DNA of 64,000 nucleotides from Notospermus geniculatus (lineage: Eukaryota; Nemertea; Pilidiophora; Heteronemertea; Lineidae). How positions within the stretch are numbered: the first letter of the stretch is position 1; the number at the start of each line of letters is the position of its first letter. The stretch lies in the NCBI GenBank assembly GCA_002633025.1, contig NMRB01001187.1, forward strand, positions 61,848 to 125,847, written 5' to 3'. Under the pieces are notes generated by a model. The model searched no databases, was not told the DNA's origin, and was given only the letters and a program-made list of their open reading frames with translations. The position numbers and the translations under genes were made by a program. Below are positions 8,977 through 19,560 of this stretch, in pieces.

Positions 8977-9128
8977 TAAGATTTCAATGTTACGTCCACA
9001 GAACGAGCGACGGATTCCAGATTTGTATGAATAGGGGCGACGCCTGGATTATTTACGGGATATACTGCCGCTGCACCGCCGGGGCACAAATCAGATGTGG
9101 CTTTCACAGAAACGGACCCGGCAAGTAA
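8977..9128 (+). CDS. Peptide C, exon 3 (cysteine-rich domain, NGPGK end)
   Basis: Acceptor cttattttcag, phase 1, stop TAA at 9126-9128. It starts RFQCYVHRTSDGFQIC, continues MNRGDAWIIYGIYCRC and ends TAGAQIRCGFHRNGPGK. With exon 2 the cysteine spacing is C-x4-C-x11-C-x13-C-x-C-x7-C, so three disulfides are possible. The late part (aromatic W, then Y-C-x-C-x(6-8)-C, about 25 residues after an earlier Cys) resembles the fibronectin type I/finger module, with one extra cysteine pair. That resemblance is by eye only. The C-terminal NGPGK equals that of peptides A and B and again gives a Gly-Lys amidation signal. Likely an antimicrobial or regulatory secreted peptide; function inferred. Confidence 0.7.
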
Positions 9129-9370
9129 CAGCTGACCAATCAGCGACGCCGTAAGAAGTCAGTGACGTCATTAGCACAGTTGATCAATAGGAGTCACTAC
9201 GGTCCAATTCAATGCAAGACGAAGTGGTCCCATTGGTTCATGGTTGATTAAGCAGCGATCAGGCGAATTTTGCTGCCGCCATCTTTTGACGACAAGCGCG
9301 GCTAACTGCTCCTAAGATTGAAAAGCTACTTTATAATTTACACTTATTGAATATTCAATTTTTCTTTCAG

Positions 9371-9421
9371 GATCTCGGGGCAAATCCCGGGCGAACTCAC
9401 GGCGGATGCAGTACACTTGCT
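9371..9421 (+). CDS. Peptide C, duplicated exon 2'
   Basis: Identical in sequence and splice signals to 8618-8668. With no second signal-peptide exon nearby, it can only be expressed by splicing from exon 1 at 8359 as an alternative 3' exon set, or as part of a silent duplicate. Confidence 0.5.
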
Positions 9422-9484
9422 GTAAGTTTGTTTTTGTGAACGACATGCTCAAGAAAAGATCCCAAGCGATAAAATTTACGCTAG

Positions 9485-9672
9485 CTATTCATTACTGGTG
9501 ATATTTATCAAAAAATGTTGGAGGAAGCCGGAAACCCGAGAAAAAACATGCGATGTCGAGAGGAACCGCCCTCTCTACCACATAACGCACTGGCACGATC
9601 AGAGATCGAACCCACGACCTCATCGGTGGCAAATCTGAATGTTTCCACTTCGCCACCCTGACAACTCCGCTC
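9485..9672 (-). mobile_element. tRNA-derived SINE, duplicated copy
   Basis: Second copy of the SINE at 8745-8925, inherited with the tandem duplication. Same A-box-like and B-box sequences on the minus strand. Confidence 0.65.
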
Positions 9673-9722
9673 CCACTCTGCATTCAGAGACCAATTCTCA
9701 GAAAATATCGTCTTATTTTCAG

Positions 9723-9874
9723 TAAGATTTCAATGTTACGTCCACAGAACGAGCGACGGATTCCAGATTTGTATGAATAGGGGCGACGCCTGGATTATTT
9801 ACGGGATATACTGCCGCTGCACCGCCGGGGCACAAATCAGATGTGGCTTTCACAGAAACGGACCCGGCAAGTAA
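9723..9874 (+). CDS. Peptide C, duplicated exon 3'
   Basis: As far as I can read, identical to 8977-9128, including all five cysteines of that exon, NGPGK and the stop (TAA 9872-9874). The flanking intron differs slightly (small deletions around 9460-9490). It encodes the same product as the first copy, so if used it changes only the 3' untranslated region. Confidence 0.5.
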
Positions 9875-9905
9875 GAGGTGACCAATCAGCGACGCCGTAA
9901 GAAGT

Positions 9906-9960
9906 CAGTGTCGTCATCAGCAGCGAGTGACGTCATCAACAGCCAGTGACGTCATCAGCA
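9906..9960 (+). repeat. Short tandem repeat with CRE-like TGACGTCA motifs
   Basis: Three units of about 20 bases of the form cagYgaCGTCATCArcag directly after peptide C's duplicated last exon. Two contain a perfect TGACGTCA (CREB/ATF-type palindrome); one is degenerate. The single ancestral unit is visible after the first copy (cagtgacgtcattagca, 9160-9176). Confidence 0.5.
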
Positions 9961-10174
9961 GGGAAAATACAGCTCGATTTCGCGAAATGATTCAGAACGA
10001 AAGCCTTTCTCGAAATTTTCGAATTCCTCTCCCGCATTTCACTGAAAAATATTAATGTTATCAGTTAAAAACGACTTGTGTCTGTATTATTGTTCTCATA
10101 ACTGTACGACCCAGGGTCGGATCCAGGGTTGACAGAAAGGGGGGCGTAGCTCGACGGAGGTGGTGAGCACTAGG

Positions 10175-10298
10175 GAGTTTTCGCAACGCCCCCGAAACGC
10201 CAACGCGAACGCCAAACCCATTGTTCGATGTCAGGAAAAGAGCACCCAACAAAAGGGTAGGCGTTCGCGTCGGCGTTTTGGGGGCTTTGCGAAAACTC
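10175..10298. mobile_element. MITE-like foldback element
   Basis: Left arm GAGTTTTCGCAACGCCCCCG, continuing AACGCCAACGCGAACGCC, is mirrored by the right arm ending GGGGGCTTTGCGAAAACTC, with about 35 bases between the arms. No coding capacity. It lies in a larger G-rich remnant (10,110-10,345) that starts with a ggcggatccag-like end. Confidence 0.65.
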
Positions 10299-10484
10299 TG
10301 TACTGAGAGCACGAAGCCCGAACGGGGGGGGGCCTGGCCCTCCCCAGAAAAATTTGACAATTTAAGTGCTATTTAGATGCATTTTCCTGGCATCTGAGAG
10401 CAAAATACTCGAAATTTTATGTGATTAAATTTTTATTGCTAAAAAAATCATTGCTCTGCCAAAAATGAGGGGGGGGGGGGGCCG

Positions 10485-10501
10485 NNNNNNNNNNNNNNNN
10501 N
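10485..10501. other. Assembly gap (17 N)
   Basis: Run of 17 N directly after a poly-G tract, probably a sequencing failure in homopolymer sequence. Confidence 0.95.
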
Positions 10502-11510
10502 GAATGCCTGATATTAGGCCGACGCCCAAAATCCTCGAAGAAGCGCTTCACGTTTTTGCCCGAGGAGTCATGGTGAACGAATGACCTCCGGCTCCGTCTA
10601 ATTTCTCTAAATCAATCGATTAACTACTAATTACCGATCAATAAACAGAAATAAGTGAGCGACCATCATCCATGATTCATTCACTAATATCTATGGCAAC
10701 AAGAATAACAATAATAAACAATGCAACCGATCGTCTGCTGCATGCAGGAACGGTAAGGGTCACGTGATTTTTTTATTGGCATAAGCGGGACTGCCAACAC
10801 GCGAACGGAGCAGGCTCCATGCTCTCTTCCTCACCCGTATGTCAACTTGACCGTATGTCTTTAGGAGTTTCCTTAGATCTGCGTGGAGGTTGCCCCGGAT
10901 GTGACTCCCAATCAGTGCCGTATTCAGGTTAGCCAATCAAATCATTTGAAGTATTCAGTTGCTATGGTGATTCCTGTACCGCAGTAAACACTGGATACAC
11001 AATTTTGGTTTTCATGGATACGAAGGGAAGTATAGCACAACAGGCAATAGGAAACCTCTGAGCGGTGAAATAATGTGAGTTGTCTATCCGAATCGTTTTT
11101 TCTTGCATGTCCTGAAGGTCAAATTATGTACATGTATTTCAAATTTGAATGAATGCAATGATGCCGATAGCTGCATCCAGGGGCCAATGGCGTCACCTGA
11201 CATTCCCTCCCGGTCCCCCTCGTGCGCGCACTAGCCTCAAGCCCTCCCCTCCCCCAATGGTTTCGCGCCTTTTCGTGCAGTTTTATTTTCCCCAATGTAG
11301 GCCTATAGCCTACCCCTGCAATATATGAGCCGACTGTGCTGCCAACTGCCGCAATGTCGGCTACCACAGGCTGGACCGCCCGGCAACAACGGAATCCGAA
11401 TAACGGTAGTTGGTTCAACATAGGATGCCGTTAGCACCGAATTTCAAGCGGGAGATTCCATTTGAGGAGGAGTTCTGACTGGGCCTGTTGCACAAAGTAT
11501 GCCTAATCTG
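10502..11510. other. No gene seen
   Basis: Unique-looking sequence without splice-consistent ORFs. Open frames here (for example the minus-strand one near 11,119-11,421) have no recognisable domain. Confidence 0.5.
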
Positions 11511-11744
11511 AATAGACTCTATCACTCCAATAGAGCGCAGCACCTGACGGGTCGCTAGCTAGGCCTACAGCGTCACGACGTCCCGTCCCCCATTCTGAAC
11601 GCGGTGACGTCACTCGAAAAACCTCCACTTGTTTCAGCGATCATGACGTCGTCTCACGTCAAGATGTCATGGAATGAGTACGGGACGTCGTGACGCTGTA
11701 GTACCCGTCAGGTGCTGCGCTCTTTTGGAGTGATATAGTCTATT
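11511..11744. mobile_element. MITE with about 70-bp terminal inverted repeats
   Basis: Left end AATAGACTCTATCACTCCAA, then AGAGCGCAGCACCTGACGGGT and ACAGCGTCACGACGTCCCGT. The right end is the near-perfect complement, ending AGTCTATT. Contains several TGACGTCA-like motifs. Non-coding. Confidence 0.75.
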
Positions 11745-12283
11745 GTTCTGAAAGCAGTAAGTTGTGAAGAGCGTGGCACGCCATCCCAGCTATAGGCCTG
11801 TTTCCTCAGTGTGCCGCTTTCCCGGCTGCGTTCACCCACACCAACCTAACCGCGCACGGCGTCCATTGATAGCCTACACGTGCATTTACTGCACTGACGT
11901 GCATCTACGTGTGCATTGACAATTGCTTCTTCTGATGTGCGTTGACAGTGCATGTGAACGTTTGGCCTAGGGTAGCTACTGGTAGGCCTATACATTGTAT
12001 GCTGATACATCGTGATGATGTACGCTGGTATTTTGGGCCCGCGCGGGCTGCCACCTAGCAACGAGTCCTAGGCCTGGCCGGCCCACGTCTGTCAGTGTCG
12101 ACAAGCCGACAGGGAATTGCTGCCAGCGGGCGCGGATCCAAGAGAGTTGGGCGGCCCAGTCGTCTAACCATAAATCTTGGTATTGATTAACTGAGAAATC
12201 ATTGAATTTTTTTCTTAAAATTGTCCGGGAATTTTCTCATTAAAGGGCGGCACCGGTTACCCCCACACATAATCCAAACTCCC

Positions 12284-12413
12284 GGGGTAGCGAGCATAAA
12301 GAGGTCGTAACCCTACGTCAGGCCTAAACCAGGCGTAGTGCAAGGGCCAGAACGAGCACTACGCCTGGCTTAGGCCAGACGTAGGGTTACGACCCCTTTA
12401 TGCTCGCTACCCC
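12284..12413. repeat. Near-perfect 130-bp palindrome
   Basis: GGGGTAGCGAGCATAAAG, then GTCGTAACCCTACGTC and GGCCTAA..CCAGGCGTAGTGC, reads back from the right end with few mismatches around a short centre (aagggccagaac). Foldback MITE or a strong hairpin if transcribed. No other copy seen in the window. Confidence 0.75.
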
Positions 12414-13220
12414 TGAATCCGCCCCTGAGGCCTAGACCTATTGCCGAATTAGGCCTAGGCCTTCGTCCAGCCCTATCCGCCCACAATGCATGTGGTATAG
12501 TGTTATAGCCTATCTGCTAGTGTTTCTGTGGGTCAGTGTCCCCCTTCTTGTCTGGGAAACGCTGGCAGATAGATCGACACGTTTTTCTGTCTGTCAAGTC
12601 GCGCTTTATTCCGTCAGACTATAGGAGGGGAACACCAGATGTTACACCGGGCTGAAGGCCTAGGCCTGTATCAGATCTAGGCCCGTATTCTAGAAGCCTG
12701 TAAGGTCCACTTTAATCTTTTTGTATTCTGCCCTGCAAACAATAGCTAAAGGTAGACCTTAACGTTAACTTCTAGAATACGGCCCCTAGACTTGGCTAAT
12801 TCCCATCAGTTTTTTGTACCGGTACGGTACTTCGCAGTTCGACGTGCTCCTTTTTGCCCCAGCAGCTAGTAATCCCACGTCGTATGTATAATGCTAGCGT
12901 AGAACACGTGATTACTTGTATAATAGCGCGAACTGTGCCACACCCACAATACAATAGAGTCGAGCCAGTCGAGTGTAAATTAGTCCAAAGCCATTCATTG
13001 GGCTGCCAGAGTGGCGTAGTGTTGACGGTGTGTCGTTGGTTCGATCAGGTGTGGGAATATTCGGAAAAGTCCACCTCGCACACTATCCCTTCATTAAAAA
13101 AGGGCCAAAGTTGTTTATGTTTGAGAAATTCTGTGGGGTCGACGCAGGGAGCTGGTAGCCTGACAAACCCCTTCATTTCTGAAAAAAATGTCTCGTAGCT
13201 GGTTCCTTCAAATAAACATT

Positions 13221-13493
13221 CAGTGGCGGATCCAGGAGTTGCCGAACGGGGGGGGGGCGTGGAATGGGCAACCCCCATTCCCTGAGCCCCGAAGGCGCGA
13301 AGCGCCGGAACTTTTTGGGTATAAGTGCCAGAAACGCGATTTCCTGGCACCTGGGCAGGCCAGATTGAACTTTCTTTTTACTGAAAATCAGGGGTCTGAT
13401 GATATGCCTTCCAAAATTTTTGCTGCTCGGCGGCTGAACGGCAGGGGGGGGGGCGTGCACCGGGCACGCCCCCCCCCCTTGGATCCGCCACTG
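13221..13493. mobile_element. hAT-like non-autonomous element
   Basis: Terminal inverted repeats CAGTGGCGGATCCA and TGGATCCGCCACTG, a widespread hAT-type end, flank about 245 bases containing poly-G/poly-C tracts. Open frames reading across it on both strands are artefacts of its inverted, GC-rich sequence. A clear 8-bp target duplication is not visible (only CATT on both sides). Confidence 0.65.
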
Positions 13494-13584
13494 CATTGGC
13501 TCCCTATTTTGAATAATAAAATGATTGTCTGTGCAGTGTGTAGGCCTGAGAGTCGGGGACCTAATTAACGTGACATCTTGGTTC

Positions 13585-13755
13585 CGCATTCATGGTGGGT
13601 ATTTGGAAAATGCAGGAGGAAACCAGAGCTCCCGAAATATCCCCGAGAAAACCTGTGTGCTGAGGTGCCGCCGCGCCTCACCGTCACATGACCGATATTC
13701 GAATCCGCAGCTGCAGCGGTGGAGGTGCTTATTGCTCCATACGCCACTCTGAGCT
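13585..13755 (-). mobile_element. tRNA-derived SINE (fragment)
   Basis: Read on the minus strand: CAGAGTGGCGTATGGAGCAA (A-box-like), then GGATTCGAATATCGG (B box), then a body whose plus-strand form is GCAGGAGGAAACC..CCCGAGAAAACC. The same body motif occurs at 49,865-49,895, and related heads at 8745, 26,330 and 37,642. Confidence 0.55.
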
Positions 13756-14670
13756 TCACCGTATCAATCAATAAAAAAACTGAGCAGACGAACTATGAAA
13801 ATATTTATATTCATTTATTTTATTATTTATATCTCGAGGTTCCATTATTTTCTTTTCATAGCTCATCAATCGCATAGCCAACGGCGCTTGGTGTCAAGTC
13901 TCCACGCGTCAACGCCCACTCTCCAAACAGGTGTCAAATAAACCACTGTAACTTCATACCATTGTTTAGTTCCTCTGTCTTTTAGTAGGTGGCGCGTCGG
14001 TCACTTCCTAACCTCGCCTCCTGTGGTGGTGGTGGTGTTGGGAGGGCAATTTTCTGAAAATGTTTAATTATTTTAGGATTTCTTTTACTTGTTCCTCACG
14101 TCTTGGCTTGTTTTTCATTTCAAAAAAAGATGCAAAATATGGGAATTAATTGGAACGATGCAAAATGTTTGGAGAATTAAAAGCCAACGTGAGGTGATTC
14201 TGTGAACTAACGCAAGGCGGCGACACTGAGATCCGTATGGAATGGACATGGATTTGTTCTTGTACACTTTCCAATACGGATCGATCCAGCGTGGCCTTCC
14301 CCCATTCGTACGGGTTGCATTATCCTTTTCCTTAACGGGCCACCGACGATATTTCCACTTTTTGCTGACAGCCGGCGCCACCGACGCTGATTGCATCATT
14401 CTCCAATAATACCGTAGTCTTGCCTTTCACCCCAGTGTTGGAGAATATATGATTAAAATACAATGCATACATGGATACCCGAGGAACGAGAGTTACTCTA
14501 CATGGAGCGAGGTTGATAAGCGGTAGTTTAACAACATTGTCAATAGAGGTCTCCCTTAACGCGGGTATGTTTAGCACAGGATAGGGAAGGAATACATTGT
14601 CCCTTTAATAGATGCCATTAGCATTATTGAACATTACTTGCAAATGCACTTTTGTTTTTGAATGTCCTTG
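13756..14670. other. No gene seen
   Basis: AT-rich at 13,790-13,860, then mixed sequence with no supported exon. The minus-strand frames at 14,115-14,577 lack recognisable domains. Confidence 0.45.
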
Positions 14671-14674
14671 TTAA

Positions 14675-14858
14675 AGCGAATCGACAGCGAAAAAATTTGA
14701 TTTAGAAATAGAATTTGAAAAGGGACGAATTTTCAGGAAAAAATGTAAACAAACTTCTCCTGAATGTCAACAAAGAAATTTTCGTGCATTTTGATTGGCT
14801 GAATTTTGTGTTTACAAACACCGGCCAAATGTAAACAAAATCCGCTATCGATTCGCTT
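14675..14858. mobile_element. MITE with TTAA target duplication
   Basis: Inverted ends AGCGAATCGACAGCG and CGCTATCGATTCGCTT are each flanked by TTAA (14,671-14,674 and 14,859-14,862). TTAA duplication is typical of piggyBac-like and Kolobok-like elements. 184 bp, non-coding. Confidence 0.65.
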
Positions 14859-14862
14859 TTAA

Positions 14863-16059
14863 CCGGGCCTGGAGCTGTTGACAAACTTCGGAAGCAGGTG
14901 TGAAAGGAACGGTTGTCCTACGAATGCAAGTCCGAGTTACAATAGTCGGTCGTTGTAAGATTATATTCGAATGGTCATGGTTTCTGTAGTCAAACATCCT
15001 AATTCCCCGTTATTATTATTATTTTATTATTAAAAACATTTCTAAAGCGGCCTATTCCGCAAGGCTCTAGGGCGTTGTACAATAAACAAATAAGTAAAAG
15101 GGTAGCAAAAAAAGACATAAAACCGGTGTGACAGGGATCAACGTCCCAGGGATGTAAGTCCGCATGTCCTTGTTAAAGGTGTTGGTCAAAGTTAGTGACA
15201 AAATCCTTCACAAAGGAAAACTGGGGGTTGATCGGGAGTACACTACAGGGCCCGGACTTTGCTTCCAGGGGACTATGATTCCTGTCACACCTGACTAAGA
15301 TTTCAGGGACTTCAATCCCTGTTACATCAGATTGGAACGACCTGCGTCGTGCCACGAAGCCCTTTTTATTTTTGCCAGTCCTAGGGCCTAGGGGAGGGGG
15401 AACTATAACAGGGATAGGCCTAAGTTTCCGTAGGGGCAGGTCACAGAGAGCTGTTGGCCTAAGTGCACTTTTGGAATTTTTGTACGAACTCCGACGAAAT
15501 TCGAGGTGAGGTCCGTCGCCGTAACAGCCAAGTGGGACGCTGCCAAAAGTTGGAACAGCCAATTCTATGTTCCAAATCTCTAAGGAACCGCGATACATAA
15601 CCCTTAAGCAGAATGTATAGAAATTCTAAATCGGTATCCATGGTAACGGCCGTTTGCCGCATATCTGAGCTTGACGGGCGATTATTTGAAATTTCACTCC
15701 AACTTGGACCAAGTCTTCCACACATAACTGTACTTGACATTGTGTCCATTTTTGTCTAGAAAGCATGAAACCAATTTAAGAGAAAGGCGCTAGAAATGAA
15801 CTCTGATGACGTTATACGACATTAACCATTTCCTTCCTGAACCCATATGTTGCCAAAAAATATGTGCATGTAGAAAGATTTGAAAGTCACCGAAAACCTA
15901 TCACGTGGGTATTCGTTGGAAAGCTCTCCCTGAACACTTTCTATTGAATACCTGTGCGATTTTAGGATTTGGTAGACCTTAATATTTCATGAAATTACCA
16001 CAGGCAGTCAGGGAATTAATCCCTATTTGCTACCATATTTTGAAACTGGTACTGTCTCA
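14863..16059. other. No gene seen; scattered repeat fragments
   Basis: Contains a repeat with tgtgacagggat(c)aacgtccc (15,128-15,150), also found near 27,472 and 35,524, and one diverged hairpin repeat (15,905-15,962). The 141-codon minus-strand frame at 15,173-15,598 has no recognisable domain. Confidence 0.4.
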
Positions 16060-16248
16060 GTTTTCGGTGCGGCGTAACGTTTTTGAATGTTCTCCATCCG
16101 TGATTTTCCCCTCGTATTGTCTGACGGAAAAAGCTGCGACTTGACAATAGGGGACGCACAGAGAAACGTGCCGATCTGTCTGTCAGCGTTTCCCAAACAA
16201 ATAAGGGGAAACACTGACGCACGGAAACACTGGTAGATGTTACACCGG
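16060..16248. repeat. Dispersed repeat family with CCGGTGTAAC ends, copy 1
   Basis: Shares an extended sequence with 51,262-51,547 and 56,700-56,866: GTAACGTTTTTGAATGTTC, a central TATTGTCTGACGGAA, GGGGAAACACTGACGCACGG and a right end GCAGATGTTACACCGG. The outer ends are inverted (GGTGTAAC/GTTACACC), so it is probably a MITE. Confidence 0.65.
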
Positions 16249-18589
16249 CCTGCCTGAATCTGTCCTCCATTAAGTGGGAGTTGGGTTGATTGAAGAAATA
16301 ACAGCTACAATTTAGTGTACTTGGTTGTACACAATAGGGCTGTTACTCCAATAAACCACACTCCAACGGATAAAATAGCGATACGGCCTTTTACCATTGG
16401 GGAGGGCAGCAATGGTGAATGTTAAAAAAACTGTATTGTGAGACCTAAGAAATAGTACATTCGTCACCATGACAACGTGAATAACGACGGCAAACATCCC
16501 GACAAGATCAAGTCTAACTTGCCCTTTTCTCTAGACCAGACATTTGAAGGGGCGCGACGACATGTCCATATTTGCTTGGCCTTTAGAGGTGAAGCCGGGT
16601 ATCTGTAAAATAAGAAACGAAACGAAACGGAGAAGAAACGAAACATATAAAACCTGGAACATCCTGGTAACTCCAATGGCGATGACTGACTTTTTTTACT
16701 CAGGCTGAGGTTTATCCTTAGGCCGGTCCTGCTGGGCTGTTATGTTACATTATTTTAGAGGAAACCGCTTGATGCCTAGGCCTATCTTAATTTTTTGAAC
16801 AGGGAACTGGGTATTGTGCATTCCAGTTCCAGTATAGCATATGATGTCCGTAAACATTGCACAGTTCAGCCAGGTTCTTATTTTATTGGCAACCATTTTA
16901 AAACACTCGACAACAACCATGACGGTGCCCTGGTGCCTCGTTTCTGGTTTCATTCGTTCATTTCGTTGTTTCTGATTTCGTTTCGTTTCTTATTTTACAA
17001 ATTACCGACGAAACCTGCGTAATCTAAGACAAAACGTGGTCTTCCGGGTTTTAGCACCGATCACGATATTTGTTATCGTCGCTGATAGTGACACCATTTC
17101 CACCGTGACCTTTCCGCTAATAAGTCGTCTGCCAGGAAAGATTAAGCAGACGGTGAGAAGTGGAAGTCTAACACTGCTACAACATCAACTCGGGTTTGTA
17201 AACAAATTATTGGGAGGGGAAATGACCCTAAGTTTGTCTTGATCTCGAGTCGACGCCATTTTGTCCTCTCCGACACTTTTCTGGCGTCTGAAATTACGTG
17301 GTCAAACTCATCCATCCCGTTTATAAATAAACTCCATTTCACCAAATGAAACCGAACACTTTCTGTACATCGTGTGTACAGTGCACAATGTTTGTTTTGT
17401 CATTCTTGAGTTGGAACCGTTTTAGATTTGAACGTGGACTGTTGACCCACGTGACCAAGTGCTACCTGCGATGGTCGAGAGATTTATCAGGCGCGTCACG
17501 TGACTTTTACCACAAAATGTGATTTAGCACCGAACATGTCAGATTATTGAGATATACTTAACCCTTTCATCCCAGCGACAATTTCCGAAAACTACAAACA
17601 TCCGCCAAATTCTGAAATCTTACAGAAACCCTGTCACATAGGTAGTCACCAGAAAGTGCTCATTGAGAGCTTTCCAATGAATAACTATGTGATGGGGTTT
17701 AGATAGCCTACCCTTCAAGCTAATTTTGATTTCTTTTCAATACGATAGGATAATACTAAACCTTTCGTAAAAATCTATCAAATCCTGAAAACGAAAGGAA
17801 CCCTGCCACAAGGTATTCATCAGAAGGAGCTCACAGAGAGCTTTCCAACGAACTCATATGTGATTGCATTTTTCAAGCTAATTGTGATTTTTTCCAACAG
17901 GCTCTAAAGATTCTTAGCACATACAGTAAGACCTGGTTGAGGTGTGCTGCCCTCTATCGTAGTTATTCTCCCATTTGTCAAAAAACTTTAACATTTCATG
18001 TAAATCGCATTAACTTTTCATATTTTCATTAAACTAGAAATCCCCGACTTCTGTGCCGTCAGTTTCTTAAATGAACCGTGCATGATCTCAATTTCTTTCG
18101 CTGTAACATTTGATACTGACTTCTCCGAGATGCTGGATCTGGTAACCAATACTTTTGTCACCGATCAATAGTTGAAGCATCTCGTTGGCATTATTGCCAA
18201 ATACACGTCAGAGATTCTGCCAAGAGTTTGAATGTCATTTCTCATGCTTGTCTCCAACGCGAAGAAATCGCGGGGCCCATCTCAGAATGTCTACTTGACT
18301 GAGAAAAACGATATTTGCTCTCGTGTCATATTATTAAGTGTGGTTTCCTTTGGTAAGATCTATTTTTAGCACATGAATCATCTATCAAAGACGAAGTACG
18401 AAGCAATATTGGTAGATTTCTGTTTCCTTATTTTCCTTACATCATATTGCCGAGTGTCGTAGAATAATCTCTGAAAATAGCAAAAAAGTATAAGTTAGAG
18501 AATTTTCTTTTCTTATTACATGTTATCCAAAGAAGGAGAAAGCACAAAAATTGACACACAAAATGATAAATATCAAGAAGTCAACTTCC
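16249..18589. other. No gene seen
   Basis: Non-coding by inspection. Includes weak inverted GAAACGAAACGAAAC/GTTTCGTTTC stretches (16,615 and 16,975) and two diverged hairpin repeats (17,629-17,700 and 17,805-17,870). Confidence 0.4.
17629..17870. repeat. Hairpin repeat family, two diverged copies
   Basis: Diverged copies of the palindrome whose consensus arm is CACATAGGTATTCATTGGAAAG. Flanks match those elsewhere (aaatcttacagaaaccctg before; gtgatggggttt after). Confidence 0.55.
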
Positions 18590-18681
18590 AGAATCTTGCA
18601 AATTTTCGACCCCAACCGGGGTCTTCCTCAAGCACTTTTCAGTTGGAGAGACCAGAAAAGACTGAGGAACAGAGTAGCTTG

Positions 18682-18735
18682 AGATGGCATCTTCCATACC
18701 AGGGCCAATAATGCTATGGCTTCGGCCCAGATGGA
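18682..18735 (+). mobile_element. SINE tail fragment
   Basis: gatggcatcttccatacca, then gggccaataatgctatggcttcggcc, is the 3' part of the abundant tRNA-derived SINE family seen complete at 37,345-37,620. Nearby at 18,850-18,883 is a lone end resembling the CATCCT-type terminal repeat of the element at 4365-4997. Confidence 0.6.
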
Positions 18736-19192
18736 AAAATCTATGAAATACAAAGAGGATGTCGGAACGGTTGGTGCTGGTGGTAGTACTGGAGCGACCG
18801 AGTGGACCTACCCGAGTAAGCGGAACGGATACTTCGAGCAGGCTAGATTGGGAGCGAGCATTAAGAACCCTTACCTCAGGATGGGTTAAGGCTACCAGTG
18901 TCGAGCCTATCCCTAAACACTCAGATCAATAACAACCGAAAGATTGCCAAATACGCTGTAAGCTTCCGAGATGAATTCATCTGGGGAGGCGAATATCGAT
19001 CGTGTTGTTGAGATGTGTACATTGGAAAAGAGCCCGGGCCAAGTCCTGCTAGCCGAGAGAGTGATGGAGATATAGGAGAAAGTGATGCGGAGAATTTGGC
19101 TTGTTTAGTATCTGTAGCAGGAATTGAATCTGCATCCACAACTTCGGTCCAATCGACATCTGTTTCTCTACCTTGTCTTTCTTTTACTTTGT

Positions 19193-19560
19193 ATTTTATT
19201 TTATTTTATTTTATTTTATTATTTTTTATTATTTTATATTTTATATTTTTCATCTCCAGCTGTAACTCAACTTCTTCAACTGTATCTCTGCTATTTCTGT
19301 CTGTATCTTTGTCTGCATCAGCATCTATGTCCTCATCTGCATCTCGACCTGTAGTCGATCTCCGTCAGCATCTCTACAGCTTTCTGCACCTACGTATCTC
19401 TATCTCCATCTCCAGCTCCAACTCCACCCCAGCTCCACCTCTACCTCCAGCTCCAGCTCCATCCCCTCTCCATCTTCACCTCCATTCTACATCTGCATCT
19501 GGACACATATCGTCTCGTTTCGCATCTTCTTGAACCATGGAGAAATTATACTTTCTTCCA
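19193..19560 (+). repeat. Low-complexity TTTTA and CTCCATCTCCAGC-type sequence
   Basis: A TTTTA/TTTTAT microsatellite (19,193-19,250) is followed by pyrimidine-rich hexamer-like repeats (CATCTG, CTCCAG). The 172-codon plus frame across it reads strings of Ser, Pro, Leu and Phe and is not a gene. Confidence 0.7.

Larger units (their letters stand above)
8424..9176 (+). repeat. Tandem duplication of the last two exons of peptide C, unit 1
   Basis: About 753 bp starting cagttgatcaataggagtc. It is repeated directly as 9177 to about 9920 with very few differences, so the duplication is recent. The unit holds exons 2 and 3 plus an intronic SINE, but not exon 1. Confidence 0.85.

Noticed and set aside
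8856-9128. Big defensin or beta-defensin for peptide C
   Set aside because: Cysteine spacing (C-x4-C-x11-C-x13-C-x-C-x7-C) does not fit the C-x6-C-x3-C-x13/14-C-x4-C-C big-defensin pattern or adjacent-cysteine beta-defensin ends.
13173-13589. Overlapping 126- and 138-codon frames on both strands
   Set aside because: They run through the hAT-like inverted-repeat element with poly-G/poly-C tracts and encode Pro/Gly/Arg-rich low-complexity sequence.
15173-15598. 141-codon minus-strand open frame
   Set aside because: No recognisable domain, mixed composition, and it overlaps a longer-range repeat (tgacaggga motifs).
19015-19533. 172-codon plus-strand frame
   Set aside because: Translation of microsatellite and pyrimidine-rich repeat (runs of Phe, Ser, Pro); not a plausible protein.
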